Shown piece by piece: positions 1 to 11,803 of a stretch of 64,000 nt of DNA (positions within the stretch are counted from its first letter, which is position 1; each line of letters begins with the position of its first letter). The translations under genes and the position numbers were made by a program. The stretch is from Candidatus Geothrix odensensis. GTDB lineage: Bacteria; Acidobacteriota; Holophagae; Holophagales; Holophagaceae. The notes under the pieces were generated by a model. That model saw only the letters and a program-made list of their open reading frames with translations. It was not told the origin of the DNA and ran no database searches. Location of the stretch: positions 62,001 to 126,000 of the forward strand of contig JADKCH010000001.1 in the NCBI GenBank assembly GCA_016714685.1, given 5' to 3'.

Positions 1-377
1 GCTACGAGGGGCCCCGCGGCGGGCCCGGCATGCGCGAGATGCTGGGCGTCACGGCGGCCCTCATGGGCGCGGGCCTGGGCGAGACTGTGGCGCTGTTGAC
101 GGATGGCCGCTTCTCCGGCGCCACCCGGGGCCTCATGGCGGGCCATGTGGCGCCCGAGGCCTTCGTGGGGGGCCCCATCGCCCTGGTGCGCGAGGGCGAC
201 ACCGTGGTCTTCGATGTGCCCACGCGGCGTCTGGACCTGAAGGTCCCCGAGGACGAGCTGGCCCGGCGCCGGGCCCAGTGGAAGGCCCCGGCCCCGCGCT
301 ACCGCACCGGCGTCTTCGCCAAGTACGCCGCCACCGTGGCCAGCGCCTCCGAAGGCGCCATCACCACCGCCCAGTGA
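1..377 (+). CDS. ilvD: Dihydroxy-acid dehydratase, C-terminal part (5' end outside window)
   Basis: The reading frame is open from the left edge and ends at 375-377, so only about the last 124 residues are present. They include [14 protein letters not shown] and [13 protein letters not shown], the conserved C-terminal blocks of IlvD/Edd-family Fe-S dehydratases. IlvD converts 2,3-dihydroxy-isovalerate or -methylvalerate to the 2-keto acids of valine and isoleucine synthesis. ilvB begins 11 bases downstream, then ilvN and ilvC, so this is one branched-chain amino acid operon. The adjoining ilv genes favour IlvD over 6-phosphogluconate dehydratase. The first Met inside the window (30) is internal and not the start. 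Confidence 0.93.
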   Translation, partial: YEGPRGGPGMREMLGVTAALMGAGLGETVALLTDGRFSGATRGLMAGHVAPEAFVGGPIALVREGDTVVFDVPTRRLDLKVPEDELARRRAQWKAPAPRYRTGVFAKYAATVASASEGAITTAQ

Positions 378-388
378 AGGAGGCGCCC

Positions 389-3728
<3,340 letters not shown>

Positions 3729-3737
3729 GGAATTTCC

Positions 3738-3789
3738 GTGACGGGTCTCGGGCACCTTGACCGAGGGTCAAATGCTTGAGCCCCGTCAC
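3738..3789 (+). terminator. Branched stem-loop after ilvC, possible terminator
   Basis: GTGACGGG (3738-3745) pairs with CCCGTCAC (3782-3789), and an inner CTCGG/CCGAG stem lies at 3747-3751 and 3761-3765. Four Ts follow at 3794-3797. The position, ten bases past the ilvC stop, suits an operon terminator, but the long loop and short T tract make this moderate evidence only. Confidence 0.4.
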
Positions 3790-3849
3790 CCCTTTTGGCC
3801 TCAGAATGGTGTCTATGCGCGGAAAGCCATCCGTGCCCAGGAGCCCTGC

Positions 3850-5577
3850 ATGGCCGAGTCCTTCTTCAAGACCGCCACCTCCCCCACCCTCCAGGGCTGG
3901 CAGGCACCCGGTTCCTTGGACTTCCAGGCCGCCTTCCTGAGAGCTGGCGGGTGGGCGCTGCCCCGCACCGACGCCTTCCCGGATGCCGCCAAGCTCCGCG
4001 CGCGGCTGGAGGAGCTCAAGGCCTCCATGCGTGACGGCGCCAAGATCGGCCTGGACCTCCGGGGCCTGCGGGACAGCGCCGACAGCGTGATGACCGCCGC
4101 CCGCGAAGCCGGCGTGGCCTTCCTGCTGCACACGGCCGAGCTGCCGCCTTCCCTGGCCATGCTCCGGCACACCAACATGCCCCGCCTCGTGGCCGTGCAG
4201 AACCCCGAAGAGGGCGCCAGGGCCAAGGCCGGCGGCGCCGCCGCCCTGTTGGCCCGGGCCTGCGATGTGGCCTCCCTCCGCAGCCTCGGCCTGCCTGTGA
4301 TGGCCGTGGCCGATACCGAGGCCGAAGCCCGACAGGCCATGGCCGACGGCGCCATCGGGCTGCAGCCCCGGACCCCCGGCCTGCTGGATGCCTCGCCCCT
4401 GGCGGCCTTCCGGACGCGGCTCATGGCCGGGCTGGATTCCATGGCCCAGGCCTTCGTGCGCCGCGGGGCCTGCACGCTGCCCCGCCTCAAGATCCGCAAC
4501 CTAGACCTGGCCTATCCCATCCAGCAGGGCGGCATGGGCGTGGGTGTCTCCTGGGAGGGCCTCGCGGGCGCCGTCGCCAGCGCCGGCTGCGTGGGCCTGG
4601 TCTCCGCCATCGGCACGGGCTACCACGGCTCCGCCAACCCCAAGATGCGCCTGGGCCGTCCTGACGGCACCGATGCCCTGAACCCCCCCAAGGCCCTGGA
4701 ATGGATCGTCCGCGCGGCCCGCGAGCGGTCTGGCGGCCGCGGCGCCGTGGGCGTGAACATCCTCTGCGCCATCGAGGGCTACGAAGAGGCCGTGAAGGCC
4801 TCCATCGCCGGGGGCGCCCAGATGATCGTCAGCGGGGCCGGCCTGCCCCTGGGCCTGCCGGGCATGGTGGGCGACGCGGATGTGGCCCTGGTGCCCATCG
4901 TGTCCTCCGGCCGCGCCCTCCAGGTGATCTGCAAGCAGTGGCAGCGGAAGTTCAACCGCCTGCCGGACGCGGTGGTGCTGGAGGGCCCCGAGAGCGGCGG
5001 CCACCAGGGCTTCAGCCACGATGGCTGCCTGGATCCGGCCCACACGCTGGAGAACATCCTCCCCGAGGTCATTGAGGAGCGGAACAAGTGGGGCGAGTTC
5101 CCCATCCTGGTGGCCGGCGGCGTCTGGGATCACGCGGACATCCAGCGCTTCCTGGCCCTGGGCGCGGATGGCGTGCAGATGGGCACCCGCTTCATCGGCA
5201 CCTTCGAGTGCGACGCCTCGCCGATCTTCAAGGAGGTCATCCTCCGCGCCAAGGCCGAGGACATCGGGCTCATGAAGTCCCCCGTGGGGCTGCCCGCCCG
5301 GGGCGTCCGCACCAGCCTGCAGCGGAACATCGAGGCCGGCACCGCGCCCCAGGTGCGCTGCGTGAGCAACTGCCTGTCCCCCTGCGGCCACGGCAAGGGG
5401 GCCATGGCCGTGGGCTACTGCATCGCCGACCGCCTGGCCGACGCCATGCAGGGCAAGGAGGAGAGCGGCCTCTTCTTCACCGGCAGCAACGGCGCCAAGC
5501 TCCGCGAGCTGGTGAGCGTCCGCGACCTCATCGAGGAACTCACCCAGGACCCCGGGCTCCAGCGGCTCTACGCTTAG
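3850..5577 (+). CDS. Nitronate monooxygenase-family flavoprotein with N-terminal extension
   Basis: A 575-residue protein. The last 375 or so residues match the FMN TIM-barrel NMO / enoyl-ACP reductase II family: YPIQQGGMGVGVSWEGLA, VSAIGTGYHGS, IVSGAGLPLGLPG, LEGPESGGHQGF and AGGVWDHADIQRFLALGADG with MGTRFI. A C-terminal block CVSNCLSPCGHGKGAM with three Cys could bind a metal or cluster (inference). About 200 residues precede the barrel and look like a second alpha/beta domain, roughly 1.5 times the usual NMO length. Start at 3850 is favoured by AGGAG at 3840-3844; the in-frame 3757 start would cover the stem-loop region. The substrate cannot be read from sequence. Confidence 0.8.
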   Translation: MAESFFKTATSPTLQGWQAPGSLDFQAAFLRAGGWALPRTDAFPDAAKLRARLEELKASMRDGAKIGLDLRGLRDSADSVMTAAREAGVAFLLHTAELPPSLAMLRHTNMPRLVAVQNPEEGARAKAGGAAALLARACDVASLRSLGLPVMAVADTEAEARQAMADGAIGLQPRTPGLLDASPLAAFRTRLMAGLDSMAQAFVRRGACTLPRLKIRNLDLAYPIQQGGMGVGVSWEGLAGAVASAGCVGLVSAIGTGYHGSANPKMRLGRPDGTDALNPPKALEWIVRAARERSGGRGAVGVNILCAIEGYEEAVKASIAGGAQMIVSGAGLPLGLPGMVGDADVALVPIVSSGRALQVICKQWQRKFNRLPDAVVLEGPESGGHQGFSHDGCLDPAHTLENILPEVIEERNKWGEFPILVAGGVWDHADIQRFLALGADGVQMGTRFIGTFECDASPIFKEVILRAKAEDIGLMKSPVGLPARGVRTSLQRNIEAGTAPQVRCVSNCLSPCGHGKGAMAVGYCIADRLADAMQGKEESGLFFTGSNGAKLRELVSVRDLIEELTQDPGLQRLYA

Positions 5578-5583
5578 GGCCGC

Positions 5584-6585
5584 TCAGCTGGCGTTGGGGT
5601 GCCGCTCCAGCATCTGCCGCAGGACCGGGTTCCGCTTCACCAGATCCTGGCGGCGGAGGTGGGCGATGAGCTGGGGCGGGGCCGCGCTCCAGCGGGCGAT
5701 GTTCTGGACCAGCAGGGTGGAGGTGTAGGTGCGCCGGCAGAGGATGGCCGTCGCATGGCTGTCGAGGGTGAGGCCCACGAGGCTGGCCAGGCACCTGCCT
5801 TCCGTCGTGAGGATCAGCTCCGCGCGCTCCTCGCCCGCCCGTTGGTTGAAGCTGGCGCGCAGCACGTCGCGGGCCATGGCGCGGACCTGCTCGGGCGCCT
5901 CGCGGGAGATGGCCACCAGGAACTGGTCCAGCAGGCGCCGCGTGGACCAGAGGCGGCGGTAGAGCCCCGGGGGCAGGAGGGGGTTCTGCAGGAGGGCGCG
6001 GCGCACGCCGCCATCCTGGGTGAAGGCCGGGCGCGCGCCGAGGGCCTCCAGCCCCGCCGCCGTGCGGTGGTGGGCGGCGATGAGGCGGGCGTGGATGCCG
6101 CCCACCCGGGGATTCTCCAGCACGGCCCGGATGACCTCCGCCGTGGGGTCGAAGCACCAGGCGCTGAGATCGGGCTCCACGGCCACCTTCGCCTGGGCCA
6201 CCCGCTCATCCTGGGGCCGGGCATGCAGGTGCAGTTCGAAGAGCTGGCGGTGGGTCGTGGCCTTGGCCGCAGCAAGGGAGTCCTCTGCTTCCGGGTCGGT
6301 CGTTTCGGGATCAGGTTCAGGCTCGGGTGCCGGGCTGGGTTCCGGCTCGAGTTCCAGGGCCGGCAGCGCCACCACCGCCGGCTCCGGCCGCAGCGAGTCC
6401 AGGGCCCCGAGGCGCCGCAGCTCCTCGAGCATCCTGGTCACCGCGTCTTCGTCCAGGTTCATGAGGGCGGCGAGGGTCGGCACGTCGAGGGTGCCATCCA
6501 GCAGCGACAGCAGGTAGCCCTGGCGGGGATCGAGGGGCAGGGCGAGGTGATCCACCCCTGCCCGGGGACGGGGCTTCCAGGTCAT
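5584..6585 (-). CDS. Hypothetical protein with winged-helix-like N-terminus and helical repeats
   Basis: A 333-residue protein of unassigned function. Residues 15-60 (YLLSLLDGTLDVPTLAALMN, then a helix ending RRLGAL) resemble a small winged-helix or DprA-like regulator fold. An acidic, proline-rich linker with repeated PEPEP-type steps follows at about 75-105. The C-terminal 200 residues are helical with recurring short blocks such as LENPRVGG, LQNPLLPPGLYRRLW and VKRNPVLRQML, which look like HEAT or leucine-rich-variant repeats. No signal peptide or membrane segment is seen. It converges on the NMO gene with a 6-base gap. A protein-interaction scaffold is possible, but no function is claimed. 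Confidence 0.7.
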   Translation of the reverse strand: MTWKPRPRAGVDHLALPLDPRQGYLLSLLDGTLDVPTLAALMNLDEDAVTRMLEELRRLGALDSLRPEPAVVALPALELEPEPSPAPEPEPDPETTDPEAEDSLAAAKATTHRQLFELHLHARPQDERVAQAKVAVEPDLSAWCFDPTAEVIRAVLENPRVGGIHARLIAAHHRTAAGLEALGARPAFTQDGGVRRALLQNPLLPPGLYRRLWSTRRLLDQFLVAISREAPEQVRAMARDVLRASFNQRAGEERAELILTTEGRCLASLVGLTLDSHATAILCRRTYTSTLLVQNIARWSAAPPQLIAHLRRQDLVKRNPVLRQMLERHPNAS

Positions 6586-6637
6586 CGGTCGAGCCTAGAA
6601 CCAATCGGGTCCGGGGGCACCTGGAGAATTGACGGCG

Positions 6638-7537
6638 CTACGAAGCCTGCGCCGCCAGGCTTGATACGGCGTTGGCCAGGGGGACGATCCGGCCGCGGTC
6701 GGGTGCCCGGACGAGCCAAGGCATCCAGTCCTTGAACACGGGGGTCCAGTAGGCCCAGTCATGGCCACCCGGCCGCAGGTCCACCTGGACCGGCCGACCC
6801 CGGTCTGCGCAGAGCCGCGCGAAGTCACGGCAGGCCCCGGCCAGGTGGTAGCGGTCCTCCGTACCTGCACCGATCACCAGCTCCGCGTCACCTCCGAGGT
6901 GGCTCCAGGGATTCCATGGGGCGAAGAGGACGGGATCCAAAGGGAAGGTCCGGCGCAGGCTGCGCCGGATGAACCATTGGTAGCTGGTGAAGGGGGCGTC
7001 CACGAAGGCCGGAGACAGGGCGAGGCAGCGGGAGAAGGCCCCGGTGCGGGCCGCGAGGTTCAGGGCGCCGAACCCGCCCATGCTGAGGCCCGCGAGGGAG
7101 CGGGCCTCAGGCGTCCCGCCAAAGCCCGGGTGCCGGGCTTCCAGCAGGGGCAGCAGCTCGTCCATGAGGAAGCGCTCGTAGGGAAAGGAACCATCGGCGC
7201 GATCCGCGTACCAGCTCTGGAAGTGCGTGACCGCCACCCAGAGACTGGGCGGCAGCTCACCCTTCGCCTCCCGGTCTGCCAGGAAGGCTGCCAGGCCCTC
7301 CCGCAGGAAATCCTCGGGGCCGTCCCAGGCACCCGGGAGGAAGAGCACCAGCTGCATGGGCTGACCCGGGTGGGCGGCCGTCCAGCGTTGGATCACCGCC
7401 TCCTTTGGCACATGCAGGGCGACTGGAATCTCGCGTTTGAGCCGTGTCGACGGGATGCGCTCCAGGGCCGCGGCCCGGCCAGGGAACCACGTTGCAACCA
7501 GCGCTATTAAAAGCCAGAGGACCCTCAAGGCAGGCAT
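6638..7537 (-). CDS. Secreted esterase, alpha/beta-hydrolase (esterase D / antigen 85-like)
   Basis: A 299-residue protein with a clear signal peptide (LWLLIALVATW, cleavage near GRAAA at about 24). The body has FLPGAWDGPEDFL, the nucleophile elbow GLSMGGFGAL near residue 170, and a C-terminal GGHDWAYW supplying the catalytic His. This is the layout of the putative esterase family that includes S-formylglutathione hydrolase, IroE and mycolyltransferases. The export signal suggests a periplasmic or outer substrate such as an ester-linked sugar or siderophore; the exact substrate is unknown. It lies upstream of the hypothetical gene on the same strand with a 52-base gap. Confidence 0.82.
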   Translation of the reverse strand: MPALRVLWLLIALVATWFPGRAAALERIPSTRLKREIPVALHVPKEAVIQRWTAAHPGQPMQLVLFLPGAWDGPEDFLREGLAAFLADREAKGELPPSLWVAVTHFQSWYADRADGSFPYERFLMDELLPLLEARHPGFGGTPEARSLAGLSMGGFGALNLAARTGAFSRCLALSPAFVDAPFTSYQWFIRRSLRRTFPLDPVLFAPWNPWSHLGGDAELVIGAGTEDRYHLAGACRDFARLCADRGRPVQVDLRPGGHDWAYWTPVFKDWMPWLVRAPDRGRIVPLANAVSSLAAQAS

Positions 7538-7612
7538 GGCACTCCCATCCGTGTGCTCCCTTGGATGCGGGAAAGTCCAGGATCTTCCACCCCGGCGGCG
7601 TCTGTCCGGAAT

Positions 7613-8977
7613 CTACTCCTCCACCACGCCCTTCAGCCAGGCCTTGCCACGCAGGCGCTCGACGCTCGTCTCGAGGAACAGCTCCAGGGGGCTCTTGCCC
7701 TCAAAGCCCAGGCGAGGCACGGCGGCGCAGGCGAAACCAAGGCGGGCGCCCTCCTGGAGGCGCAGGGGCAGCTGGGCCACGGGGCGCACTTCGCCCGTGA
7801 GGCCCACCTCGCCCATGAAGAGGCACTTCTCCGCCAGCAGCCGGCCGCCCGCGCTGCTGCAGAGCGCGGCGATGACGGCCAGGTCCGCAGCGGGATCCTC
7901 GATCTCCAGGCCGCCGGCCACGTTCACGTAGACGTCGCGGTCGTGCAGCTGCACGCCGCCCCGGCGCTCGGCCACGGCGCAGAGCATGGACAGCCGCTGC
8001 CCGTCGATGCCCAGGGCCGTGCGGCGGGGGATGCCCAGGCCCGCGGAGGCCACCAGGGCCTGGATCTCCACCACCATGGGCCGGGTGCCGCTGAGCACCA
8101 CGGTGGCCGCGCAGCCGGGCCGGGGCTCGGCGTCCAGGAAGAAGGGATTGCCCTCGGCGGGCACCAGACCCTTTTCGGTCATGGCGAAGACGCCCAGTTC
8201 GAAGGCCGCGCCGAAGCGGTTCTTGAGGGCCCGCAGCAGGCGGTGGTGGTGGTGCCGGTCCCCCTCGAAGGCCAGCACGGTGTCCACCAGGTGCTCCAGC
8301 ACCTTGGGCCCTGCGAGGCTGCCGTCCTTGGTGACGTGGCCCACGAGAACCAGGGGGGTGCCAGTCGTTTTCGCCCAGCGGGTGAGCAGGGCCGCGCAGC
8401 CCCGAACCTGGCTCACGCTGCCGGCGCTGCTCTCGAACTCGGGATCGAAGAGGGTCTGGATGCTGTCCACCAGCAGCAGGCCCGGCTTCATGCGCTCGGC
8501 CTCCTCGAGGATGCGACGCACATCCGTTTCCGCCAGCAGGTGGATGCCGGGGTTCTCCGCCCCCAGACGCTGGGCCCGCAGCTTGATCTGGCGCTCGCTC
8601 TCCTCGCCGCTGGCATAGAGCACCGTGCCCGAGGTCGTGGCGGCCCACTGCAGCAGCAGGGTCGACTTGCCGATGCCCGGCTCGCCGCCCAGCAGGGCCA
8701 CCATGCCCGGCACCACGCCGCCACCCAGGACGCGGTCCAGCTCGCGCAGGCCCGTGGGTACGCGCTCGGTGTCGGTCACATCCACATCCGGCAGCGCCAC
8801 GGGCCCTGAGTAGTGGCTCTGCGCGTAGGCGGAGCCGGCCCGCTGGAGGTCGCGCTTCAGGGCGCCCCGCACCTCCTGCACGGTGTCCCAGGTGCCGCAG
8901 GCCGTGCACTTCCCCATGGCTTTGGGGTGGCGGGCACCGCAGGCCGTGCACTCGAAATGGGGACTGGTCTTCGCCAT
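7613..8977 (-). CDS. radA: DNA repair protein RadA
   Basis: A 454-residue RecA-paralogue ATPase that helps branch migration in recombinational repair. In order: a Cys4 zinc finger (C10, C13, C24, C27), Walker A GGEPGIGKST at about 97-106, Walker B-type LLLVDSIQTL, the RadA signature KNRFG, and a C-terminal Lon-protease-like domain (DVYVNVAGGLEIEDPAADLA). Normal family length. The ATG shares one base with the TGA of the upstream B12-domain gene (TGATG), so the two are probably translationally coupled. Confidence 0.96.
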   Translation of the reverse strand: MAKTSPHFECTACGARHPKAMGKCTACGTWDTVQEVRGALKRDLQRAGSAYAQSHYSGPVALPDVDVTDTERVPTGLRELDRVLGGGVVPGMVALLGGEPGIGKSTLLLQWAATTSGTVLYASGEESERQIKLRAQRLGAENPGIHLLAETDVRRILEEAERMKPGLLLVDSIQTLFDPEFESSAGSVSQVRGCAALLTRWAKTTGTPLVLVGHVTKDGSLAGPKVLEHLVDTVLAFEGDRHHHHRLLRALKNRFGAAFELGVFAMTEKGLVPAEGNPFFLDAEPRPGCAATVVLSGTRPMVVEIQALVASAGLGIPRRTALGIDGQRLSMLCAVAERRGGVQLHDRDVYVNVAGGLEIEDPAADLAVIAALCSSAGGRLLAEKCLFMGEVGLTGEVRPVAQLPLRLQEGARLGFACAAVPRLGFEGKSPLELFLETSVERLRGKAWLKGVVEE

Positions 8978-9375
8978 CAGTCTTTGATCGCGCTGCGGAT
9001 GAAGGCCACGATGTCATCGGTGTTGGTGCCGGGCTGGAAGATCTCGCGGATGCCCTGGGCCTTCAGCGCCGGGATGTCCTCGTCGGGGATGATGCCGCCG
9101 GCGAAGACCAGCACGTCGTCCGCGCCCTGCTCCTTCAGCAACCGCAGCACCTCGGGGAAGATCTGGTTGTGGGCGCCGCTGAGGATGCTCATGCCCAGCA
9201 CGCGGGCATCCTCCTGCACCACGGCGGCGGCGATCTGCTGGGGCGTCTGCCGCAGGCCGGTGTAGATCACCTCCATGCCGGCGTCGCGCAGGGCCCGGGC
9301 CACGACCTTGGCGCCGCGGTCATGCCCATCCAGGCCGGGCTTGGCGATGACGACGCGGATCGGTGCTGGGCTCAT
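8977..9375 (-). CDS. Cobalamin-binding domain protein, methylmalonyl-CoA mutase C-terminal type
   Basis: A 132-residue protein consisting only of the B12-binding domain. It shows [20 protein letters not shown] with the base-off B12 motif DGHDRG (the His coordinates cobalt), then LSGAH and [15 protein letters not shown]. In acyl-CoA mutases of the small-subunit type (McmA2, IcmB, MeaB-associated) this domain is a separate polypeptide that pairs with a catalytic subunit. No catalytic subunit is nearby, so the partner must be elsewhere. It is coupled to radA by a one-base overlap. The G-rich tract lies directly upstream of its start. Confidence 0.88.
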   Translation of the reverse strand: MSPAPIRVVIAKPGLDGHDRGAKVVARALRDAGMEVIYTGLRQTPQQIAAAVVQEDARVLGMSILSGAHNQIFPEVLRLLKEQGADDVLVFAGGIIPDEDIPALKAQGIREIFQPGTNTDDIVAFIRSAIKD

Positions 9376-9397
9376 GGGAACTCCAAAGGCCCCGGGC

Positions 9398-9505
9398 GGG
9401 GGGGGGGAAGGATCCCCCCGACGGCGAGGGGCCGACGAAGGAGGAGGAGGGGGGGGGGGGGGGGCGGGCCGGGGTGGGGGGGCGGCGCGGGGGGGGGGGG
9501 GGGGG
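9398..9505 (+). repeat. G-homopolymer tracts (10, 16, 7 and 17 G)
   Basis: On the + strand there are uninterrupted G runs at 9398-9407 (10), 9449-9464 (16), 9476-9482 (7) and 9489-9505 (17), with GGAGGAGGAGG in between. The block occupies most of the 157-base gap between trmL and the B12-domain gene and is the template strand for that gene. Such density could form G-quadruplexes; it is also exactly where sequencing and assembly lengths are least reliable. Confidence 0.9.
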
Positions 9506-9532
9506 AAAGCCCAGCTGCCATGGAACGGTGGG

Positions 9533-9988
9533 TTACCAATTCTCAGTCTGCCTCAGGGCCTCGTAAAGGCCAATGGCCGCGGCCTGGGCCTGGTTGAGGC
9601 TGCGGTGGTGGTCGCCCAGCATGGGGATGCGCACGAGGTGGTCCCGGTTGGCTTCCAGCAGGTCGGCCGGAAGGCCCACGGTCTCGCGGCCGAAGACCAG
9701 GCCATCGCCGTAGGCCCAGGGCACCTGGGTGTGGCGCCGGGCGCCCTTGGTGCTGAAGAACCACAGCCGCTTCGCCGGGTTTCGCGCCAGGAAGTCGTCC
9801 CAGCTCTCGTAGTGGGTGGGGTCCAGCTTCTCCCAGTAGTCCAGGCCGGCCCGGCGCACCTGGGCGTCCGTGGTCTCGAAGCCCAGCGGATGCACGAGGT
9901 GGAGCTTCGCCCCGTTGTTCACGCAGAGGCGGCCGATGCTTCCCGTGTTTTGCGGAATCTCGGGCTGGTGCAAGATGATGTGGAACAT
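9533..9988 (-). CDS. trmL: tRNA (cytidine(34)-2'-O)-methyltransferase, SPOUT family
   Basis: A 151-residue single-domain SPOUT enzyme that 2'-O-methylates the wobble base of tRNA-Leu using SAM. It starts [20 protein letters not shown], typical of TrmL/YibK. Motif 2 is [11 protein letters not shown] and motif 3 is [20 protein letters not shown]; the trefoil-knot SAM site is formed by these last two. Canonical TrmL has RSLNLSN where this has RSLNQAQ, a mild variation. The start lies 11 bases from the divergent HIT gene. Confidence 0.92.
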   Translation of the reverse strand: MFHIILHQPEIPQNTGSIGRLCVNNGAKLHLVHPLGFETTDAQVRRAGLDYWEKLDPTHYESWDDFLARNPAKRLWFFSTKGARRHTQVPWAYGDGLVFGRETVGLPADLLEANRDHLVRIPMLGDHHRSLNQAQAAAIGLYEALRQTENW

Positions 9989-9999
9989 CGGAGGTCCTG

Positions 10000-10359
10000 A
10001 TGAGCGCCCTTACGAGCGGCTGTCTGTTCTGCAAGATCGCAGCGAAGGAGATCCCCTCGGCCATCGTGTACGAAGACGATACTCTCATCGCCTTCAAGGA
10101 CATCTTCCCGCAGGCGCCAGTCCACCTGTTGATCATTCCGAAGGTGCACTGCGAGGGCCTGGGGGATCTGACCCCGGAAGCCGAGGCCGCCACCGCCCGG
10201 ATCCCCCGCCTGGCTGCCAAGCTGGCTGAAGAGCACGGGGTTCAGGCCAGCGGCTGGCGCCTCATCAGCAACAGCGGCGCCGACGGCGGCCAGACGGTCT
10301 TCCATCTGCACTTCCACCTGCTGGGCGGGAAGCCCCTGGGTGGGAAGCTCTGCCAGTAG
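10000..10359 (+). CDS. HIT family protein (HinT-like purine nucleoside phosphoramidase)
   Basis: A 119-residue histidine-triad hydrolase. The N-terminus has CLFCKIAAKEIPSAIVYEDD, the middle LLIIPKVHCEGL, and the C-terminus GQTVFHLHFHLLGG with the HxHxH triad. Complete for the HinT branch, which removes AMP from phosphoramidates and adenylated tRNA-synthetase intermediates. Transcribed divergently from trmL with only 11 bases between the two start codons, so each promoter must lie within the other gene or be leaderless. Confidence 0.93.
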   Translation: MSALTSGCLFCKIAAKEIPSAIVYEDDTLIAFKDIFPQAPVHLLIIPKVHCEGLGDLTPEAEAATARIPRLAAKLAEEHGVQASGWRLISNSGADGGQTVFHLHFHLLGGKPLGGKLCQ

Positions 10360-10368
10360 GTCGGAGGC

Positions 10369-11610
10369 TCAGTCCTGCTCGCGGCGGATGCCGGCATGGG
10401 CTGCCGCCATGGCCTCGTCGGCGCAGGAGACGAGGTGGGCCACGATCTCCGGTTCCGCCAGTCCCCGGGCCGAGAGGTTCGTCATGAAGGCCAAGGCCTG
10501 GGTCTGGTCGAGCCCCTTCCGGTAGGGCCGGTCCTGCACCATGGCCTGGAAGATGTCCGCGATGCGGAGGATGCGGGCCTCCAGGGGCAGCAGGCGGGCA
10601 TCCAGGTGGAAGGGGTAGCCGCCACCGCCCGGGGCCTCGTGGTGGTGGGCGGTCCATTGGGCGATCTCCTCGAACCCGTGGAGGTGGCGCAGGATCTGGT
10701 AGGTCTCGAAGCTGTGGGTGTTGATGACCTGCCGCTCCCGCCAGTCCAGCTGGCCCGGCTTGTCCAGGATCTCGTCCGGCACGCGGAGCTTCCCCACGTC
10801 GTGCAGCAGCCCCGCGATCTCGAGCTGGCGCTGGCTGCTCTCCCCCAGCTCCAGCTTCCGGGCCAGGAAGCGGGAGAGCTCAGCCACGCCCAGGGAGTGC
10901 TCGGCGGTGAAGGGGCTCTTGGCATCCACGATGCGCGAGAAGATCTCCGCCAGTTGCCGGAGGTCGCCCATGCTGGCCGTGTAGCCCAGCCGCTGGCTGT
11001 GCACCTCCTGGATGAAGTCGTTCATGGGCCGAGGTTCCAGCATCAGCCAGAAGGCCTCTGAGCTCGAGGTCTCCAGGAAGAGGTCCACCAGGTCCGGGTT
11101 GAAGTCGGCCCCCGCATGCTGCCGGATCCGCTCCCGGATCGCCGGGGAGTGGAGCAGGGTCGAGCCCTGGGCGTGATGGGTGGCGGCGAGGGCATCCACG
11201 CGATCCACCAGGAAGACCAGGTTGGCCTGCCAGGCGAGGGCGGGGTCGGTCCCCTCTTCGACCAGCCGGGTCCAGGGAGTGTGGTGGCGCTTCACCGCCG
11301 GGGCGAGGGAGGCCAGGGGCTGGAAGCTGGCCAGCAGCGAGGCGCCGGTATCGCAGTGGGCCTGGGCATCCGGCGCGGCGAAGGTGGTGAGGATGTGGTG
11401 GTGGATCTGGGTGGATGACACGCCGATGTCGTGGAGCATGCCGAGGTCGAAGAGGAAGGTGACCTCCTCCGGGTCCAGCCCGGCCAGCCTTCCGCACTCC
11501 GCGGCCATGACGCCCACCCGCTTGCCATGGCCCACATCATCCACGCCCACCAGGTCCAGGGCGTCGGAGAGTGTGCAGATCAGATGTCGGAGGTCGGCCT
11601 GGGGGGTCAT
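10369..11610 (-). CDS. HD-GYP domain protein, probable cyclic-di-GMP phosphodiesterase
   Basis: About 413 residues from the chosen Met. An N-terminal HD-like half contains FLFDLGMLHDIG. The C-terminal HD-GYP domain contains LLHDVGKLRVP, INTHSFETYQIL, the GYP block HHEAPGGGGYP and a downstream ILRIADIFQAMVQDRPYR. HD-GYP enzymes degrade c-di-GMP using a di- or tri-iron centre. The two HD motifs in tandem suggest the first half is a degenerate duplicate or sensor. An in-frame Met at 11685 is the alternative start; neither has a strong Shine-Dalgarno. It is divergent from the haem-sensor kinase operon. Confidence 0.82.
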   Translation of the reverse strand: MTPQADLRHLICTLSDALDLVGVDDVGHGKRVGVMAAECGRLAGLDPEEVTFLFDLGMLHDIGVSSTQIHHHILTTFAAPDAQAHCDTGASLLASFQPLASLAPAVKRHHTPWTRLVEEGTDPALAWQANLVFLVDRVDALAATHHAQGSTLLHSPAIRERIRQHAGADFNPDLVDLFLETSSSEAFWLMLEPRPMNDFIQEVHSQRLGYTASMGDLRQLAEIFSRIVDAKSPFTAEHSLGVAELSRFLARKLELGESSQRQLEIAGLLHDVGKLRVPDEILDKPGQLDWRERQVINTHSFETYQILRHLHGFEEIAQWTAHHHEAPGGGGYPFHLDARLLPLEARILRIADIFQAMVQDRPYRKGLDQTQALAFMTNLSARGLAEPEIVAHLVSCADEAMAAAHAGIRREQD

Positions 11611-11803
11611 GGCGGCTCGGTCACGCGGGGAGATGACCCCGACGATACCCCACACCCAGTCCTTTGTGTCCGGCTCAGGCCCCATGGGTGGCAGGAGGGC
11701 GATGACCCGGCTCGTGAACCATTCAGGTGGCGACCCCGCACAGAATTTGATCAGCCTGATCGACCTGTCGATCCTTAATGGATTGCCTACCTTGGATGTG
11801 CAG

